50,403 bases of DNA from Lachnospiraceae bacterium UBA7060. Its GTDB lineage: Bacteria > Bacillota > Clostridia > Lachnospirales > Lachnospiraceae. The first letter of the stretch is position 1, and each line of letters begins with the position of its first letter. The translations under genes were made by a program, and so were the position numbers. The stretch covers positions 9,402 through 59,804 of the forward strand of contig DLAA01000006.1 of NCBI GenBank assembly GCA_002493835.1. The letters are read 5' to 3'. Below the pieces are notes generated by a model that saw only the letters and a list, made by a program, of their open reading frames with translations, searched no databases and was not told the origin of the DNA. This document shows positions 1 through 7,875 of this stretch, piece by piece.

Positions 1-1
1 C

Positions 2-661
2 ATGGGTTCCTCCGGTTCCGGCAAATCCACCTTTCTTTATGCAGTCAGCGGAATGGATCGGTTAAGCGGGGGACAGCTTTTTTATAAAGGAAAGCAGTCT
101 TGTGATGAAATGATTGATATTGCACATGCGTCTGAAAAGGAGCTGACCCGTCTTAGGGCGGAGGATTTTGGGTTTGTGTTCCAGCGGTCCCATTTAGTCA
201 GCAGTCTGACGTTGGAAGAAAATATACGCATGGCAGGTTTGATTTGTGGTTCCATGTCTGAAAAGGAGATTTGGGAGAAAACAGATGTCTTAATCCGTCA
301 AATGTGTCTGGAAAAGGCGAAAGACAGACTGCCTGCACAGGTTTCCGGTGGGGAGGCGCAGCGGGCGGCTGTGGCAAGGGCTGTTATAGCAGGTCCAAGG
401 ATCTTGTTTGCGGATGAACCGACCGGAGCTTTGAACAAGGCAAACACAGAAGAAGTTCTGGATCTTCTGACAGCGCTTTATGCCCAGGGGCAGTCGATTC
501 TGCTGGTGACCCATGACAGGGAGGCCGCCCTGCGCGGAAACCGCATCCTGTATCTGGAAGACGGCAGCATTGTTGGGGAATTGGAGTTAAGTCCTTATCA
601 GGGAAAGGACAGGGAGAGAGAACAGAAACTTGCATCCTGGCTGGAGGGTTTTCGATGGTGA
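2..661 (+). CDS. ABC transporter ATP-binding protein, LolD/MacB type (5' partial)
   Basis: This is the nucleotide-binding subunit of an exporter or lipoprotein-release type ABC system; it would hydrolyse ATP on the cytoplasmic face for the FtsX-type permease encoded next. The window opens inside the Walker A motif (GSSGSGKST, residues 2-10), so about 35-40 N-terminal residues lie upstream and the ATG at base 2 is not the true start. The Q-loop (FVFQ), ABC signature (VSGGEAQR), Walker B with DEPTG, and switch His (VTHD) are all present in the right order. The D-loop reads GALN where this family usually has GALD, a possible mild defect. Its stop overlaps the permease start by 7 bases, indicating translational coupling. 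Confidence 0.9.
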   Translation: MGSSGSGKSTFLYAVSGMDRLSGGQLFYKGKQSCDEMIDIAHASEKELTRLRAEDFGFVFQRSHLVSSLTLEENIRMAGLICGSMSEKEIWEKTDVLIRQMCLEKAKDRLPAQVSGGEAQRAAVARAVIAGPRILFADEPTGALNKANTEEVLDLLTALYAQGQSILLVTHDREAALRGNRILYLEDGSIVGELELSPYQGKDREREQKLASWLEGFRW

Positions 662-2787
662 AAAAGTGTCAAATGCTGCTGTGGGCAGCATGGAGAAAGC
701 AAAAAGGAAGTATTTGCGGAATTTTTTTGCTGGTGGCTGTTCTTTCCATGTGTCTGTTTTCCTCCCTGACGCTGTATGTCAGCGGCAGGCAGTCCGTAAA
801 GGCGGAGATGGAACGTCTGGGATTTGGAAATCTTACCATATGGGTAAACGGGGGTAGGGAAGGTCTTGTGGAGGAAATCGAAAATATTACGGATGTGGAA
901 CGGGTGACATATCAGCCTCTTATCTTTTCCGGCTATGAGGTAAACGGCCGCTACTCCGATAATGAGGGGCAGCTTCTCTATCCGGACGGTTCGGTTCCTT
1001 ACCGTTTCATTGATGAGGGCGGGAATGAGCTGCCTGTCCATGGATCAGGAATTTCCGGAGGCACTGGCACTGAGATTGTTCCGGGAACCGTTTACATTTC
1101 CCCGGCCATGAGGTCTGCCTTTGATGTGGAGATCGGGGACAGCGTTCAGTTTGAGTTGTCCCGAAAGGATGGTATTTACAGCCTGACCGTGGCAGGATAC
1201 TTTGCGGACGGATTTATGGGAAGCTCCATGATTGACATGAAAAGCTTTCTGATTAGCAAGGATGATTATGCCGCCATGCAGGAAATGGTCCATGCCGCAG
1301 CGGATGTGGATGTACTGGGACGGGAAGGCGCCATGCTGCATATTTTTCAAAGTCAGGGAAGTCCGCTTTCAGCGTTGGATTTTCACAAGGCGATACAGGA
1401 AGATACGGATATATCCCTTTATACGGAATTTAGCTACAGGCAGGAGTCCATTTTGAATTATATGCTTTTATTGCAGGATATTCTCGTCGGATTTCTGATT
1501 GCCTTTTCCGCAGTTTTATTTTTGGTCTGCATGATCGTGACGGGGCACAGCTTATCCGCAGTGGTGGAACAGGATAAAAAAGACATGGCGGTCTTAAAGA
1601 CTTTAGGGATGCCCGGAGAGGAAATCCGGAATGTGTATTTTTTGCTTTACGGGGGCGTTATCTTGATAGGGATGCTCTCTGGGCTTTTGTTTGCGGAAAG
1701 GATTGCGGACATGCTGGCCAGGGGGCTGGTGACCTCCACGGGAATGTTGGTTTCCGTAAAGCTGCCTTTTCTGTTCTGTTTTCTGCTGCTTATGGCGCAT
1801 GTTCTGGTATTCGCGGTTTTTCTGGTTCTGCGGACGGGAAAGATACTGGAGGTTGCGCCTATGGAGAGCATTCGGGAAACGCCGGGGAGAAAAAAAGTAC
1901 AAACGGCAATCCGCCGGCGGTTTCTGGGATGGGATATTGCCCTGCGGGAATTAAGATTTGAAAAGAAGAATTATATTGCATTGTTTCTGATCGCTGTATT
2001 TCTGGCAGCTTTTCTGGCGGTCATCGGGCGGATGGGAACATGGCTGGGGCCAAACGGGGAGGGGCTGATGAATGCTTTTAGCGTGGCGGACCATGACCTG
2101 GGGATACAGCCTTTTAACCGGGATGTGCCCATGGACGAGATTGAACGGGTCATAGAATGGTATTCTCCTATCCGGGAAAGGTATGAACTGGCCATGGAGA
2201 GCGTCACGGTAAACGGGCAGGAATATGAGGCGAATGTGCTGAATGATACAGACTGGTTCCATATCTTAAGCGGGCGTGTCTGTGACGGGGACAGCATTCT
2301 GATTACGGATACCGTTGCAAATGAATTGCAGCTTTCCATAGAGGATACCGTGAAGGTGGCAGCAAACGGACGCAGTGGGGACTATCAGGTGTCCGGGATC
2401 TACCAGTGTGCAAACGGCATGGGAAGCAATATCGGCATGAGCATGGAGGGTTACTCCCAAATAGGCGATATTACCGGTTATATCTGGTGTTACCACTACA
2501 TTTTGGAAAATGGGAATATGCGGGACTTTGCAATGGGATATTTACAGGAGCATTATCGTGGGACCTCAGTCCATACCAACAGTTGGTCGGGGCTTAATGG
2601 AATCGTCTTTTTGATGCATATCCTGATCTTGGCGCTTTATCTGATTGCTGCAGTGTTCATCCTTGTATCGGTGGCGCTCATCTCCGGAAAGCTGCTGCAG
2701 GCTGAGACGGTCTTTTGCATTGCGCTTTCTGACTGTGGCAGCGGCAGGGACGGCAGCAGGGATTCTACTCTCTGCCCTGACTGCTGA
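655..2787 (+). CDS. FtsX-like ABC permease, C-terminally disrupted
   Basis: Membrane partner of the preceding ATPase. A TM segment near residues 15-35 is followed by a MacB-like extracytoplasmic region. A first FtsX domain (about 260-400) contains the typical DMAVLKTLGM coupling helix. A second TM and periplasmic unit follow (about 430-640), and then one TM of the second FtsX domain. After ISGKLLQAE the frame runs into an unrelated tail ending CPDC. The expected next FtsX helix (FALRFLTVAAAGTA) appears in another frame at about 2713-2815, and roughly the last two TMs are absent. The break therefore looks like a frameshift combined with deletion of the coupling-helix segment. The product is probably inactive. 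The ATG at 655 overlaps the ATPase stop. A sequencing error could explain the frame change but not the missing segments. Confidence 0.82.
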   Translation: MVKKCQMLLWAAWRKQKGSICGIFLLVAVLSMCLFSSLTLYVSGRQSVKAEMERLGFGNLTIWVNGGREGLVEEIENITDVERVTYQPLIFSGYEVNGRYSDNEGQLLYPDGSVPYRFIDEGGNELPVHGSGISGGTGTEIVPGTVYISPAMRSAFDVEIGDSVQFELSRKDGIYSLTVAGYFADGFMGSSMIDMKSFLISKDDYAAMQEMVHAAADVDVLGREGAMLHIFQSQGSPLSALDFHKAIQEDTDISLYTEFSYRQESILNYMLLLQDILVGFLIAFSAVLFLVCMIVTGHSLSAVVEQDKKDMAVLKTLGMPGEEIRNVYFLLYGGVILIGMLSGLLFAERIADMLARGLVTSTGMLVSVKLPFLFCFLLLMAHVLVFAVFLVLRTGKILEVAPMESIRETPGRKKVQTAIRRRFLGWDIALRELRFEKKNYIALFLIAVFLAAFLAVIGRMGTWLGPNGEGLMNAFSVADHDLGIQPFNRDVPMDEIERVIEWYSPIRERYELAMESVTVNGQEYEANVLNDTDWFHILSGRVCDGDSILITDTVANELQLSIEDTVKVAANGRSGDYQVSGIYQCANGMGSNIGMSMEGYSQIGDITGYIWCYHYILENGNMRDFAMGYLQEHYRGTSVHTNSWSGLNGIVFLMHILILALYLIAAVFILVSVALISGKLLQAETVFCIALSDCGSGRDGSRDSTLCPDC

Positions 2788-2815
2788 CGGGATGATCGGG
2801 GAGGTATTCCGGCCA
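2713..2815 (+). pseudogene. out-of-frame remnant of the permease C-terminus
   Basis: Read in the second forward frame, this stretch encodes a hydrophobic FtsX-like helix (LRFLTVAAAGTAAG followed by ILLSALTADGM) that belongs after the point where the permease reading frame fails. It runs in frame into the following lipoprotein ORF, so the rest of the permease C-terminus was lost and the lipoprotein start is now fused to it. It is not expected to be translated on its own. Confidence 0.55.
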
Positions 2816-3333
2816 ATGAACATGAAAAAGAACAGACTGATTATTTTGGCTGCGACAGTTACCCTTGGCCTGACAGTGCTTTCCGGCTGCGGGGCAGGAG
2901 CGGAAGATCCGGGGGAGCCGCCTGCGGAAGTGGTAAACGGGGAAAACAGGAATACGGAAAGCAGTGGTTCAGAGATCGCAGATACAGAAAATAATACCGT
3001 AGGGGGCGGGGAAAATACCGTCATGGATGACGCAGAAAGCGGGGATATGATGAAGATGGCGGGTTTGTGGCGCAGAGTATCAGGGGAAATTACACCAGAG
3101 ATGACGAACAGACCATTACGGATGTAAAGACCGGCGAACTGTATCTGTTAAACGGCGGACAGCTTCGATTCTATTTCAAGGATATAGAAGGGGCAAATAT
3201 CACCGCCACGCCCATAGGATATTATACGGATGTGGAGGGATTGACAGAAGCCGTGCAGGAAGCCTATACATCCAATCTGGATGATACATGGGGCGTGGAT
3301 GTATATTTTTGGATCACTAAGACCTTAGAATAA
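2816..3333 (+). pseudogene. lipoprotein gene with internal frameshift
   Basis: Product not recognised. It starts with a lipoprotein signal (MNMKKNRLIIL..., lipobox LSGC at about residues 22-25), then a low-complexity Glu/Asn/Ser-rich linker. A GGGGAGG at 2798-2804 fits the ATG at 2816. The frame stays open only to 3127, where the residues after MAG become nonsense. The frame one base back continues sensibly from GTG at 3067 (VAQSIRGNYTR...) to the stop at 3333, with a compact beta-rich domain. Adding one T to the TTT at 3064-3066 would rejoin both halves as MAGFVAQS. This is therefore one gene with a single-base deletion, or a homopolymer sequencing error. It is probably the surface partner of the adjacent ABC exporter. 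Confidence 0.65.
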
Positions 3334-3349
3334 TGGAAGGAGGTACTAT

Positions 3350-3845
3350 ATGATTTACAGAAAATTTCAGGGTATTCAGTTATCCGGTCTGGGGCTTGGC
3401 ATGATGAGCCGCTAGGCAAAGAAGAATTTGATGCAGTGGTAAAATATGCGGATGAGGAGACGAAGAAGGGAGGACTTCCCTGTACGGCTTGCCATTACTG
3501 CACCAGCCATTGTCCGAAGGGGCTGCCCATACCGGAGCTGCGAGCAGGTCTGTCCCCAGCAGATTAAAATATCCGAAATGATGGGGGATTTCACTTCCAT
3601 GATTGGTATGTATCGACGAGATGGCTGACTGGAAGCAATATCGTACGAATGGTGCATTTGCATATCTGATGCAGATGAAGGAGCAGGGAATTGTAAAGCA
3701 CATCGGTCTGTCCTCCCATACCCCGGCCGCGATTCAGAAGGTATTGGATGAGCGGTCTGCCATATACAGCTGCGCGGCATGGCTATTACCGAAACTATTA
3801 ATGAACTGTAGCGCCCGAAGAATTTTAATGGTACAATTTTGGTGA
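3350..3845 (+). pseudogene. shuffled remnants of Fe-S aldo/keto reductases
   Basis: A strong ribosome binding site (GGAGG at 3338-3342) leads to an N-terminus typical of aldo/keto reductases (MIYRKFQGIQLS...LGLGMM) that stops after 21 residues. Downstream, different frames carry a C-terminal 4Fe-4S motif (CTACHYCTSHCPKG, about 3480-3525), part of a second ferredoxin-like motif (SCEQVCPQQIKI, about 3535-3570), and a central barrel segment (EQGIVKHIGLSSHTP, about 3683-3727). C-terminal pieces precede the central one, so at least two family members or a rearrangement contributed. None of the pieces is functional. The intact family are NAD(P)H oxidoreductases carrying two 4Fe-4S clusters. Confidence 0.72.
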
Positions 3846-3934
3846 AAGTAACAGCAGTGTGCAGGCGGTTCGTGAGATAAATAAGACAGCATTGAGAGGC
3901 ACTGCGCAGTATGTAAATTTGGGAGAATAAAGAA

Positions 3935-4426
3935 ATGCCACAGCACACAATTCCTCCGATCTATGACAATACTTCTAAAATTTTGATATTGGGAAGCTTT
4001 CCCTCGGTGAAATCCCGGGAACAGCAGTTTTTCTACGGCCATAAGCAAAACCGTTTCTGGCGCGTCATGGCACAGGTGCTTAATTGTGCGGTGCCGGAGG
4101 ATATTCCAAAGAAGCGTATGATGCTCCTTGCGCATCATGTGGCAGTGTGGGATGTGATTGCCAGCTGTGAGATCACAGGCTCTTCGGATGCCAGTATCCG
4201 GGATGTGGTGCCAAACGACCTGTCGCCGATTTTGTCCTGTGCGGATATCCGCGCAATCTATACAAACGGCGGCAAGGCAGGAGCGCTCTACAGGAAATAT
4301 ATGTACCCGGTGATCGGCCGGGAGGCGTGTACGCTGCCGTCCACCAGTCCTGCCAATGCGGGATATTCGCTGGAAAAGCTGGTAGAGGCGTGGCAGGTGA
4401 TAAGGGAGGTGCTGGAATGCCGTTAG
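3935..4426 (+). CDS. DNA-deoxyinosine glycosylase (UDG superfamily, family 6 type)
   Basis: Predicted base-excision repair enzyme that removes hypoxanthine, or uracil-like deaminated bases, from DNA. The 163-aa protein is a compact single UDG fold. The early LILGSFPS motif (about residues 17-24) forms the catalytic loop, followed by the FFYGHKQNRFW segment, and the late LPSTSPANA (about 134-142) is the DNA-intercalation loop of this family. The length is typical. The start at 3935 has a GGGAGA 7-8 bases upstream. It stands alone between a degraded region and the MFS exporter, and no regulator is evident. The exact base specificity within the superfamily cannot be read from sequence. Confidence 0.85.
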   Translation: MPQHTIPPIYDNTSKILILGSFPSVKSREQQFFYGHKQNRFWRVMAQVLNCAVPEDIPKKRMMLLAHHVAVWDVIASCEITGSSDASIRDVVPNDLSPILSCADIRAIYTNGGKAGALYRKYMYPVIGREACTLPSTSPANAGYSLEKLVEAWQVIREVLECR

Positions 4427-4444
4427 TTTTATGCATTGCAAACG

Positions 4445-4503
4445 CTCCATGCAGAGCCTGAGGACGCTGCATGGAGGAAATACCGCAACGCCGGTGTCCT
4501 CAG
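4445..4503 (+). promoter_or_regulatory. candidate H-type pseudoknot in the leader of the MFS gene
   Basis: The 148-base gap before the exporter contains a perfect 10-bp stem (CTCCATGCAG, 4445-4454, with CTGCATGGAG, 4467-4476). Its 12-base loop contains CTGAGGAC (4458-4465), perfectly complementary to GTCCTCAG at 4496-4503, so a second 8-bp helix can form as a pseudoknot. A third hairpin (ATCTGC/GCAGAT, 4533-4549) lies just before the ribosome binding site AAGGAGC. I do not recognise it as a known riboswitch class. No intrinsic terminator is present, so any control would act on translation or RNA stability. Confidence 0.45.
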
Positions 4504-4574
4504 ACTTTGCATCCTGACTGAGTAAAAATCAGATCTGCTCGGTGCAGATACAATAATCGAAGGAGCAAAGTAGA

Positions 4575-5864
4575 ATGAAAAACTTAATAAAAGATTTAAA
4601 AATGTTTCTGATTTTGTGGAGTACCCAGTCCTTGTCACAGCTTGGAAGTGCCATGACGAATTTTGCGCTGACGCTGTGGCTGTATGAACAGACGGGTTCC
4701 GCATTACAGACGGCGCTTTTGTCAGTGTGCAGCTATGCACCCTATGTAGTTACGAGCATCTTTGCGGGCGCGCTCAGCGACAGATGGGACAAGAAAAAGG
4801 TGATGCTTGTCTGTGATACGCTGGCAGCATGCTGCTCTGTGGCCGTTCTAATGTTACTGAAGGCGGACCTTCTGCGTCCTGTCCATATGTATATTCTGAA
4901 TGCCATAAACGGCCTGATGAATACGGTGCAGCAGCCGGCGGGCGATGTGGCGATGACCATGATCACGCCCAAAAAGTATTATCAAAAGACAAGCGGCATG
5001 CGGTCTTTTTCCAACTCACTCGTGACGATTCTGCATCCCTTGTCTGCCACGGCGCTGTTTGCTTTTGCCGGGATGGACATCGTCATTTATGTGGATCTTA
5101 CAACATTTGCGATTGCGTTTCTGGCGCTGCTGTTTGGGATCAGGCTTTCCCCTGTGGAGAGAGAGGAGCAAGCGGCGAAGGAACCTGTTTTGGAGGCAGT
5201 GAAGACAGGACTTTCCTGGCTGTGGGACAATAAGCTGGTGCTGGTATTGATTTTGTTTCTGGCAGGCGTCAATTTTGTGGCGTCTGCTTTTGATGCCGTA
5301 CTTCCTGCACTGGTGCTTCCGAGAGAAAACGGCGGCGAGATGGTGTTGGGAATGGTCAACGCCTGCGCAGGAATTGCGATGATGATTGGCAGTCTGGTCG
5401 TGACGCTGCTGCCGGCGCCGAAAAACCGCGTCCGTGTCATTTATTTGACGATGCTTTTTTCCCTGGGAACAGAAAATTTCCTGCTGGCTTTTACAGAGGC
5501 GCCGTTTCTGTGGTGTGTGGGACAAATCATAGGCTGGCTTTTAGTGCCCGTGATGAGCGCGAACCTGGACGTTATTTTACGGACGACGATTCCAGTCGAT
5601 ATGCAGGGACGGGTGTATTCCTGCAGAAATACGCTGCAGTTTTTTACCATTCCGATCGGTATGTTCGCGGGCGGCTTTATGGTGGATCAAGTCTGTGAAC
5701 CGATGATGGCGTCAACTGACGGCAAAATGCTGATCCGGTTGTTTGGCAGCGGGAAAGGGTCGGGCGCGGCTATGATGATGTTTATTCTCGGTGTGCTCGG
5801 CGTTGTGATCTGTCTGGGATTTGGGAGAATTCTGCGCAGATACAGTTATGCGGAGAGCAGATGA
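4575..5864 (+). CDS. MFS transporter, MefA-like drug-efflux type
   Basis: Major facilitator superfamily exporter of 429 aa with about 12 hydrophobic segments. It probably uses the proton gradient to extrude drugs or other small molecules. The N-terminus (FLILWSTQSLSQLGSAMTNFAL) and the loop after TM2 (GALSDRWDKKKVML) match the macrolide-efflux-like branch of MFS. The loop motif DRWDKK is the usual conserved signature between TM2 and TM3. The start at 4575 follows GGAGC with good spacing. The gene is preceded by a folded leader and followed by a hairpin terminator, so it is probably monocistronic. Substrate unknown. Confidence 0.85.
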   Translation: MKNLIKDLKMFLILWSTQSLSQLGSAMTNFALTLWLYEQTGSALQTALLSVCSYAPYVVTSIFAGALSDRWDKKKVMLVCDTLAACCSVAVLMLLKADLLRPVHMYILNAINGLMNTVQQPAGDVAMTMITPKKYYQKTSGMRSFSNSLVTILHPLSATALFAFAGMDIVIYVDLTTFAIAFLALLFGIRLSPVEREEQAAKEPVLEAVKTGLSWLWDNKLVLVLILFLAGVNFVASAFDAVLPALVLPRENGGEMVLGMVNACAGIAMMIGSLVVTLLPAPKNRVRVIYLTMLFSLGTENFLLAFTEAPFLWCVGQIIGWLLVPVMSANLDVILRTTIPVDMQGRVYSCRNTLQFFTIPIGMFAGGFMVDQVCEPMMASTDGKMLIRLFGSGKGSGAAMMMFILGVLGVVICLGFGRILRRYSYAESR

Positions 5865-5877
5865 TAAAAAAAGTACA

Positions 5878-5904
5878 AAGGGGCGGACGTTTGCTCCGCC
5901 CTTT
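5878..5904 (+). terminator. hairpin terminator after the MFS gene
   Basis: GGGCGGA (5881-5887) pairs with TCCGCCC (5895-5901) across a 7-base loop, with AAA/TTT extending the base. A-runs lie on the left side and only a short T-run follows on the right, so termination may be partial or stronger on the opposite strand. Confidence 0.6.
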
Positions 5905-5936
5905 CACAATATAAGACAGTGCAGGAGGATAGCAGA

Positions 5937-6854
5937 ATGATTTTACTGGTAGTCGATACACAAAAGGGTATTACAGATGAAAGACTGCATCACTTTGAGC
6001 AGTTTCGGGACAATATCAAGACACTGATCTTTGAGGCAAGAGAAAACGGGGTGGAGGTTGTGTATGTCAGGCATGACGACGGACCGGGCACGGGGTTTTC
6101 CGTGGGGGATGACGAGTTTGCAATCTTTGAAGAATTTGCGCCAAGGAAGGGCGAGCGTATTTTTGACAAAACAGTAAACAGTGCGCTCCATGAATCCACA
6201 GGACTTGCCACATATTTGTCAGAGAAAGAAGAAAAGCAGATTATGGTGGTGGGACTGCAGACGGATTTTTGCATTGATGCGACGATCAAGAGCGGTTTTG
6301 ATCTCGGTTATCAGATGATTGTGCCGGCATATGCCAATTCTACTTTTGACAATGCGTATATAAAAAAAGAGGTTTCCTATCACTATTACAATGAGTTTAT
6401 CTGGCCAAAGAGATATGCAAAGTGTGTTTCCATGAAAGAGGCAGCAGCACTGCTGCGCGGTGTGGTGCGTGTGGCGGCGGCCATCATCTGTGATGATATG
6501 AAGGCGCCGTCTAAGATTTTTGCTACGGCAAAAGGCTACGGAGAGTTTCAGGGGAAATGGGAGTTCCCGGGCGGCAAGATTGAGGTCGGGGAGCAGCCGG
6601 AGGATGCACTGCGCAGGGAGGTCAGGGAAGAGCTGGATACAGAAATTTTGGTGGGCGATTTTATCACCACGATTGAGTATGATTATCCCGCTTTTCACCT
6701 CTCCATGGACTGCTTTTTGGCGCAGGTAAAGAAAGGCAGCCTGGTGCTCCGGGAAGCGAAAGAATCCAGATGGCTTGCGAAGAATGAGTTGTATGAGGTG
6801 GCGTGGCTGCCGGCTGACCTGTCATTGATAGAGATGATAGAGAAAAGAATGTAA
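5937..6854 (+). CDS. fusion protein: isochorismatase-like cysteine hydrolase + Nudix hydrolase
   Basis: Two enzymes in one 305-aa chain. Residues 1-175 are an isochorismatase-family hydrolase with the expected triad: Asp7 in VVDTQKG, Lys78 in FDKTVNS and Cys112 in TDFCIDA. Residues about 178-305 are a MutT-type Nudix domain with the box GGKIEVGE...REVREEL, which coordinates metal for pyrophosphate cleavage of a nucleotide. The joint is seamless (MKEAAALLRGVVRVAAAII) with no stop or frame change. Start chosen at ATG 5937, because GGAGGA lies at 5923-5928; the upstream in-frame GTG would put that site inside the coding sequence. Both halves look catalytically intact. Substrates are unknown; the Nudix half most resembles 8-oxo-dGTP/CTP pyrophosphatases. 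Confidence 0.85.
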   Translation: MILLVVDTQKGITDERLHHFEQFRDNIKTLIFEARENGVEVVYVRHDDGPGTGFSVGDDEFAIFEEFAPRKGERIFDKTVNSALHESTGLATYLSEKEEKQIMVVGLQTDFCIDATIKSGFDLGYQMIVPAYANSTFDNAYIKKEVSYHYYNEFIWPKRYAKCVSMKEAAALLRGVVRVAAAIICDDMKAPSKIFATAKGYGEFQGKWEFPGGKIEVGEQPEDALRREVREELDTEILVGDFITTIEYDYPAFHLSMDCFLAQVKKGSLVLREAKESRWLAKNELYEVAWLPADLSLIEMIEKRM

Positions 6855-6968
6855 AAGACAGTGCGATCGGCGTGTTTTCCCAATTACAAAATTAACAGTG
6901 CATAGAGCGGCAAAATCTGCTATACTGGATGCGCAGGCACGGCGACGAAGGAAATGGGGGTACCGAGT

Positions 6969-7847
6969 ATGAAATACAAAGTTTTACTTATGGGCAATAA
7001 CAAAATGATAATCAATGAATTTTTTACTTATATGGATAACAATTTCGAGTGTGTCAGCACTTCTGACCGCTATGATGATATTATCAATCATGTGAAATAC
7101 ATACATCCGGATGTGCTTGTCTATTGTCTGCACGGAGAAAATCCGGATGATTTGAAACGGTTTGTCAATGTGGAGCGGAGCATTGAGGAGGAGAGGATCC
7201 CGATTGTGGTCGTGGGGGACGATGAAGACTGCCGTCAGTTTGAAAATATTGCAAATTCGGTGGAGGCGAGAATGTTTCACAGGCCTCTGTCCAACCAGAT
7301 GTTAGAGGAGGGAATCATCAAGTTCCTGAAAGAAAAACGTCCAGAAGCAGGCCAGGAGAAACGCTCTGTTACAGTGACAGAGAGCACTTTAAAGACAGAG
7401 GACGTCATGCGCGTGGCGGAGGAACTTCTCGCGCAGCTTGCAAAAGAGGAGGAGAAGGAAAAGAGGGCGCGGGCAGAAGCTGCGAAGAGAAAGCATATTT
7501 TGATTGTGGACGACGATAGCAGTGTTCTTAAGCTCCTCAAAGGGTATCTGGCGGAGCGATATGATGTGGCTACAGCGATCAGCGGTAAGATTGCTCTTAA
7601 GTTTTTAGAGACAAAGAAGACGGATATGGTACTTTTAGATTATGAGATGCCGGTGGATAATGGAGCGGCTGTCCTGGCTAGAATCCGGGAAAATCCTAGG
7701 ACGAAAAATCTGCCGGTAGTATTTCTCACGGGGGTGACAGACAGACGAAAAATTATGGAAGTTGTAGCGATGAAGCCCCAGGGGTATCTCACAAAACCAA
7801 TTGACATGGAAAAGTTATCCTCTACCATCAAGGGTGTTTTGCGTTGA
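6969..7847 (+). CDS. response regulator with pseudo-receiver and receiver domains
   Basis: Signalling protein of 292 aa. The N-terminal ~115 residues resemble a receiver fold but lack the acidic pocket and phospho-Asp. A charged helical linker (about 140-178, rich in Glu, Lys and Arg) leads to a canonical receiver: IVDDD acid pocket, phosphorylatable Asp in LLDYEMP, Thr in FLTG and Lys in YLTKP. There is no DNA-binding or enzymatic output domain, so it likely works by protein interaction or in phosphorelay. Start set at ATG 6969 behind GGGGG (6956-6960); an in-frame ATG at 6954 lies too close to its own AAGGA. The hybrid kinase follows after 28 bases and is almost certainly its partner. Confidence 0.85.
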   Translation: MKYKVLLMGNNKMIINEFFTYMDNNFECVSTSDRYDDIINHVKYIHPDVLVYCLHGENPDDLKRFVNVERSIEEERIPIVVVGDDEDCRQFENIANSVEARMFHRPLSNQMLEEGIIKFLKEKRPEAGQEKRSVTVTESTLKTEDVMRVAEELLAQLAKEEEKEKRARAEAAKRKHILIVDDDSSVLKLLKGYLAERYDVATAISGKIALKFLETKKTDMVLLDYEMPVDNGAAVLARIRENPRTKNLPVVFLTGVTDRRKIMEVVAMKPQGYLTKPIDMEKLSSTIKGVLR

Positions 7848-7875
7848 GGCGGCGTATTGTTGAGGGAGAACGGCT

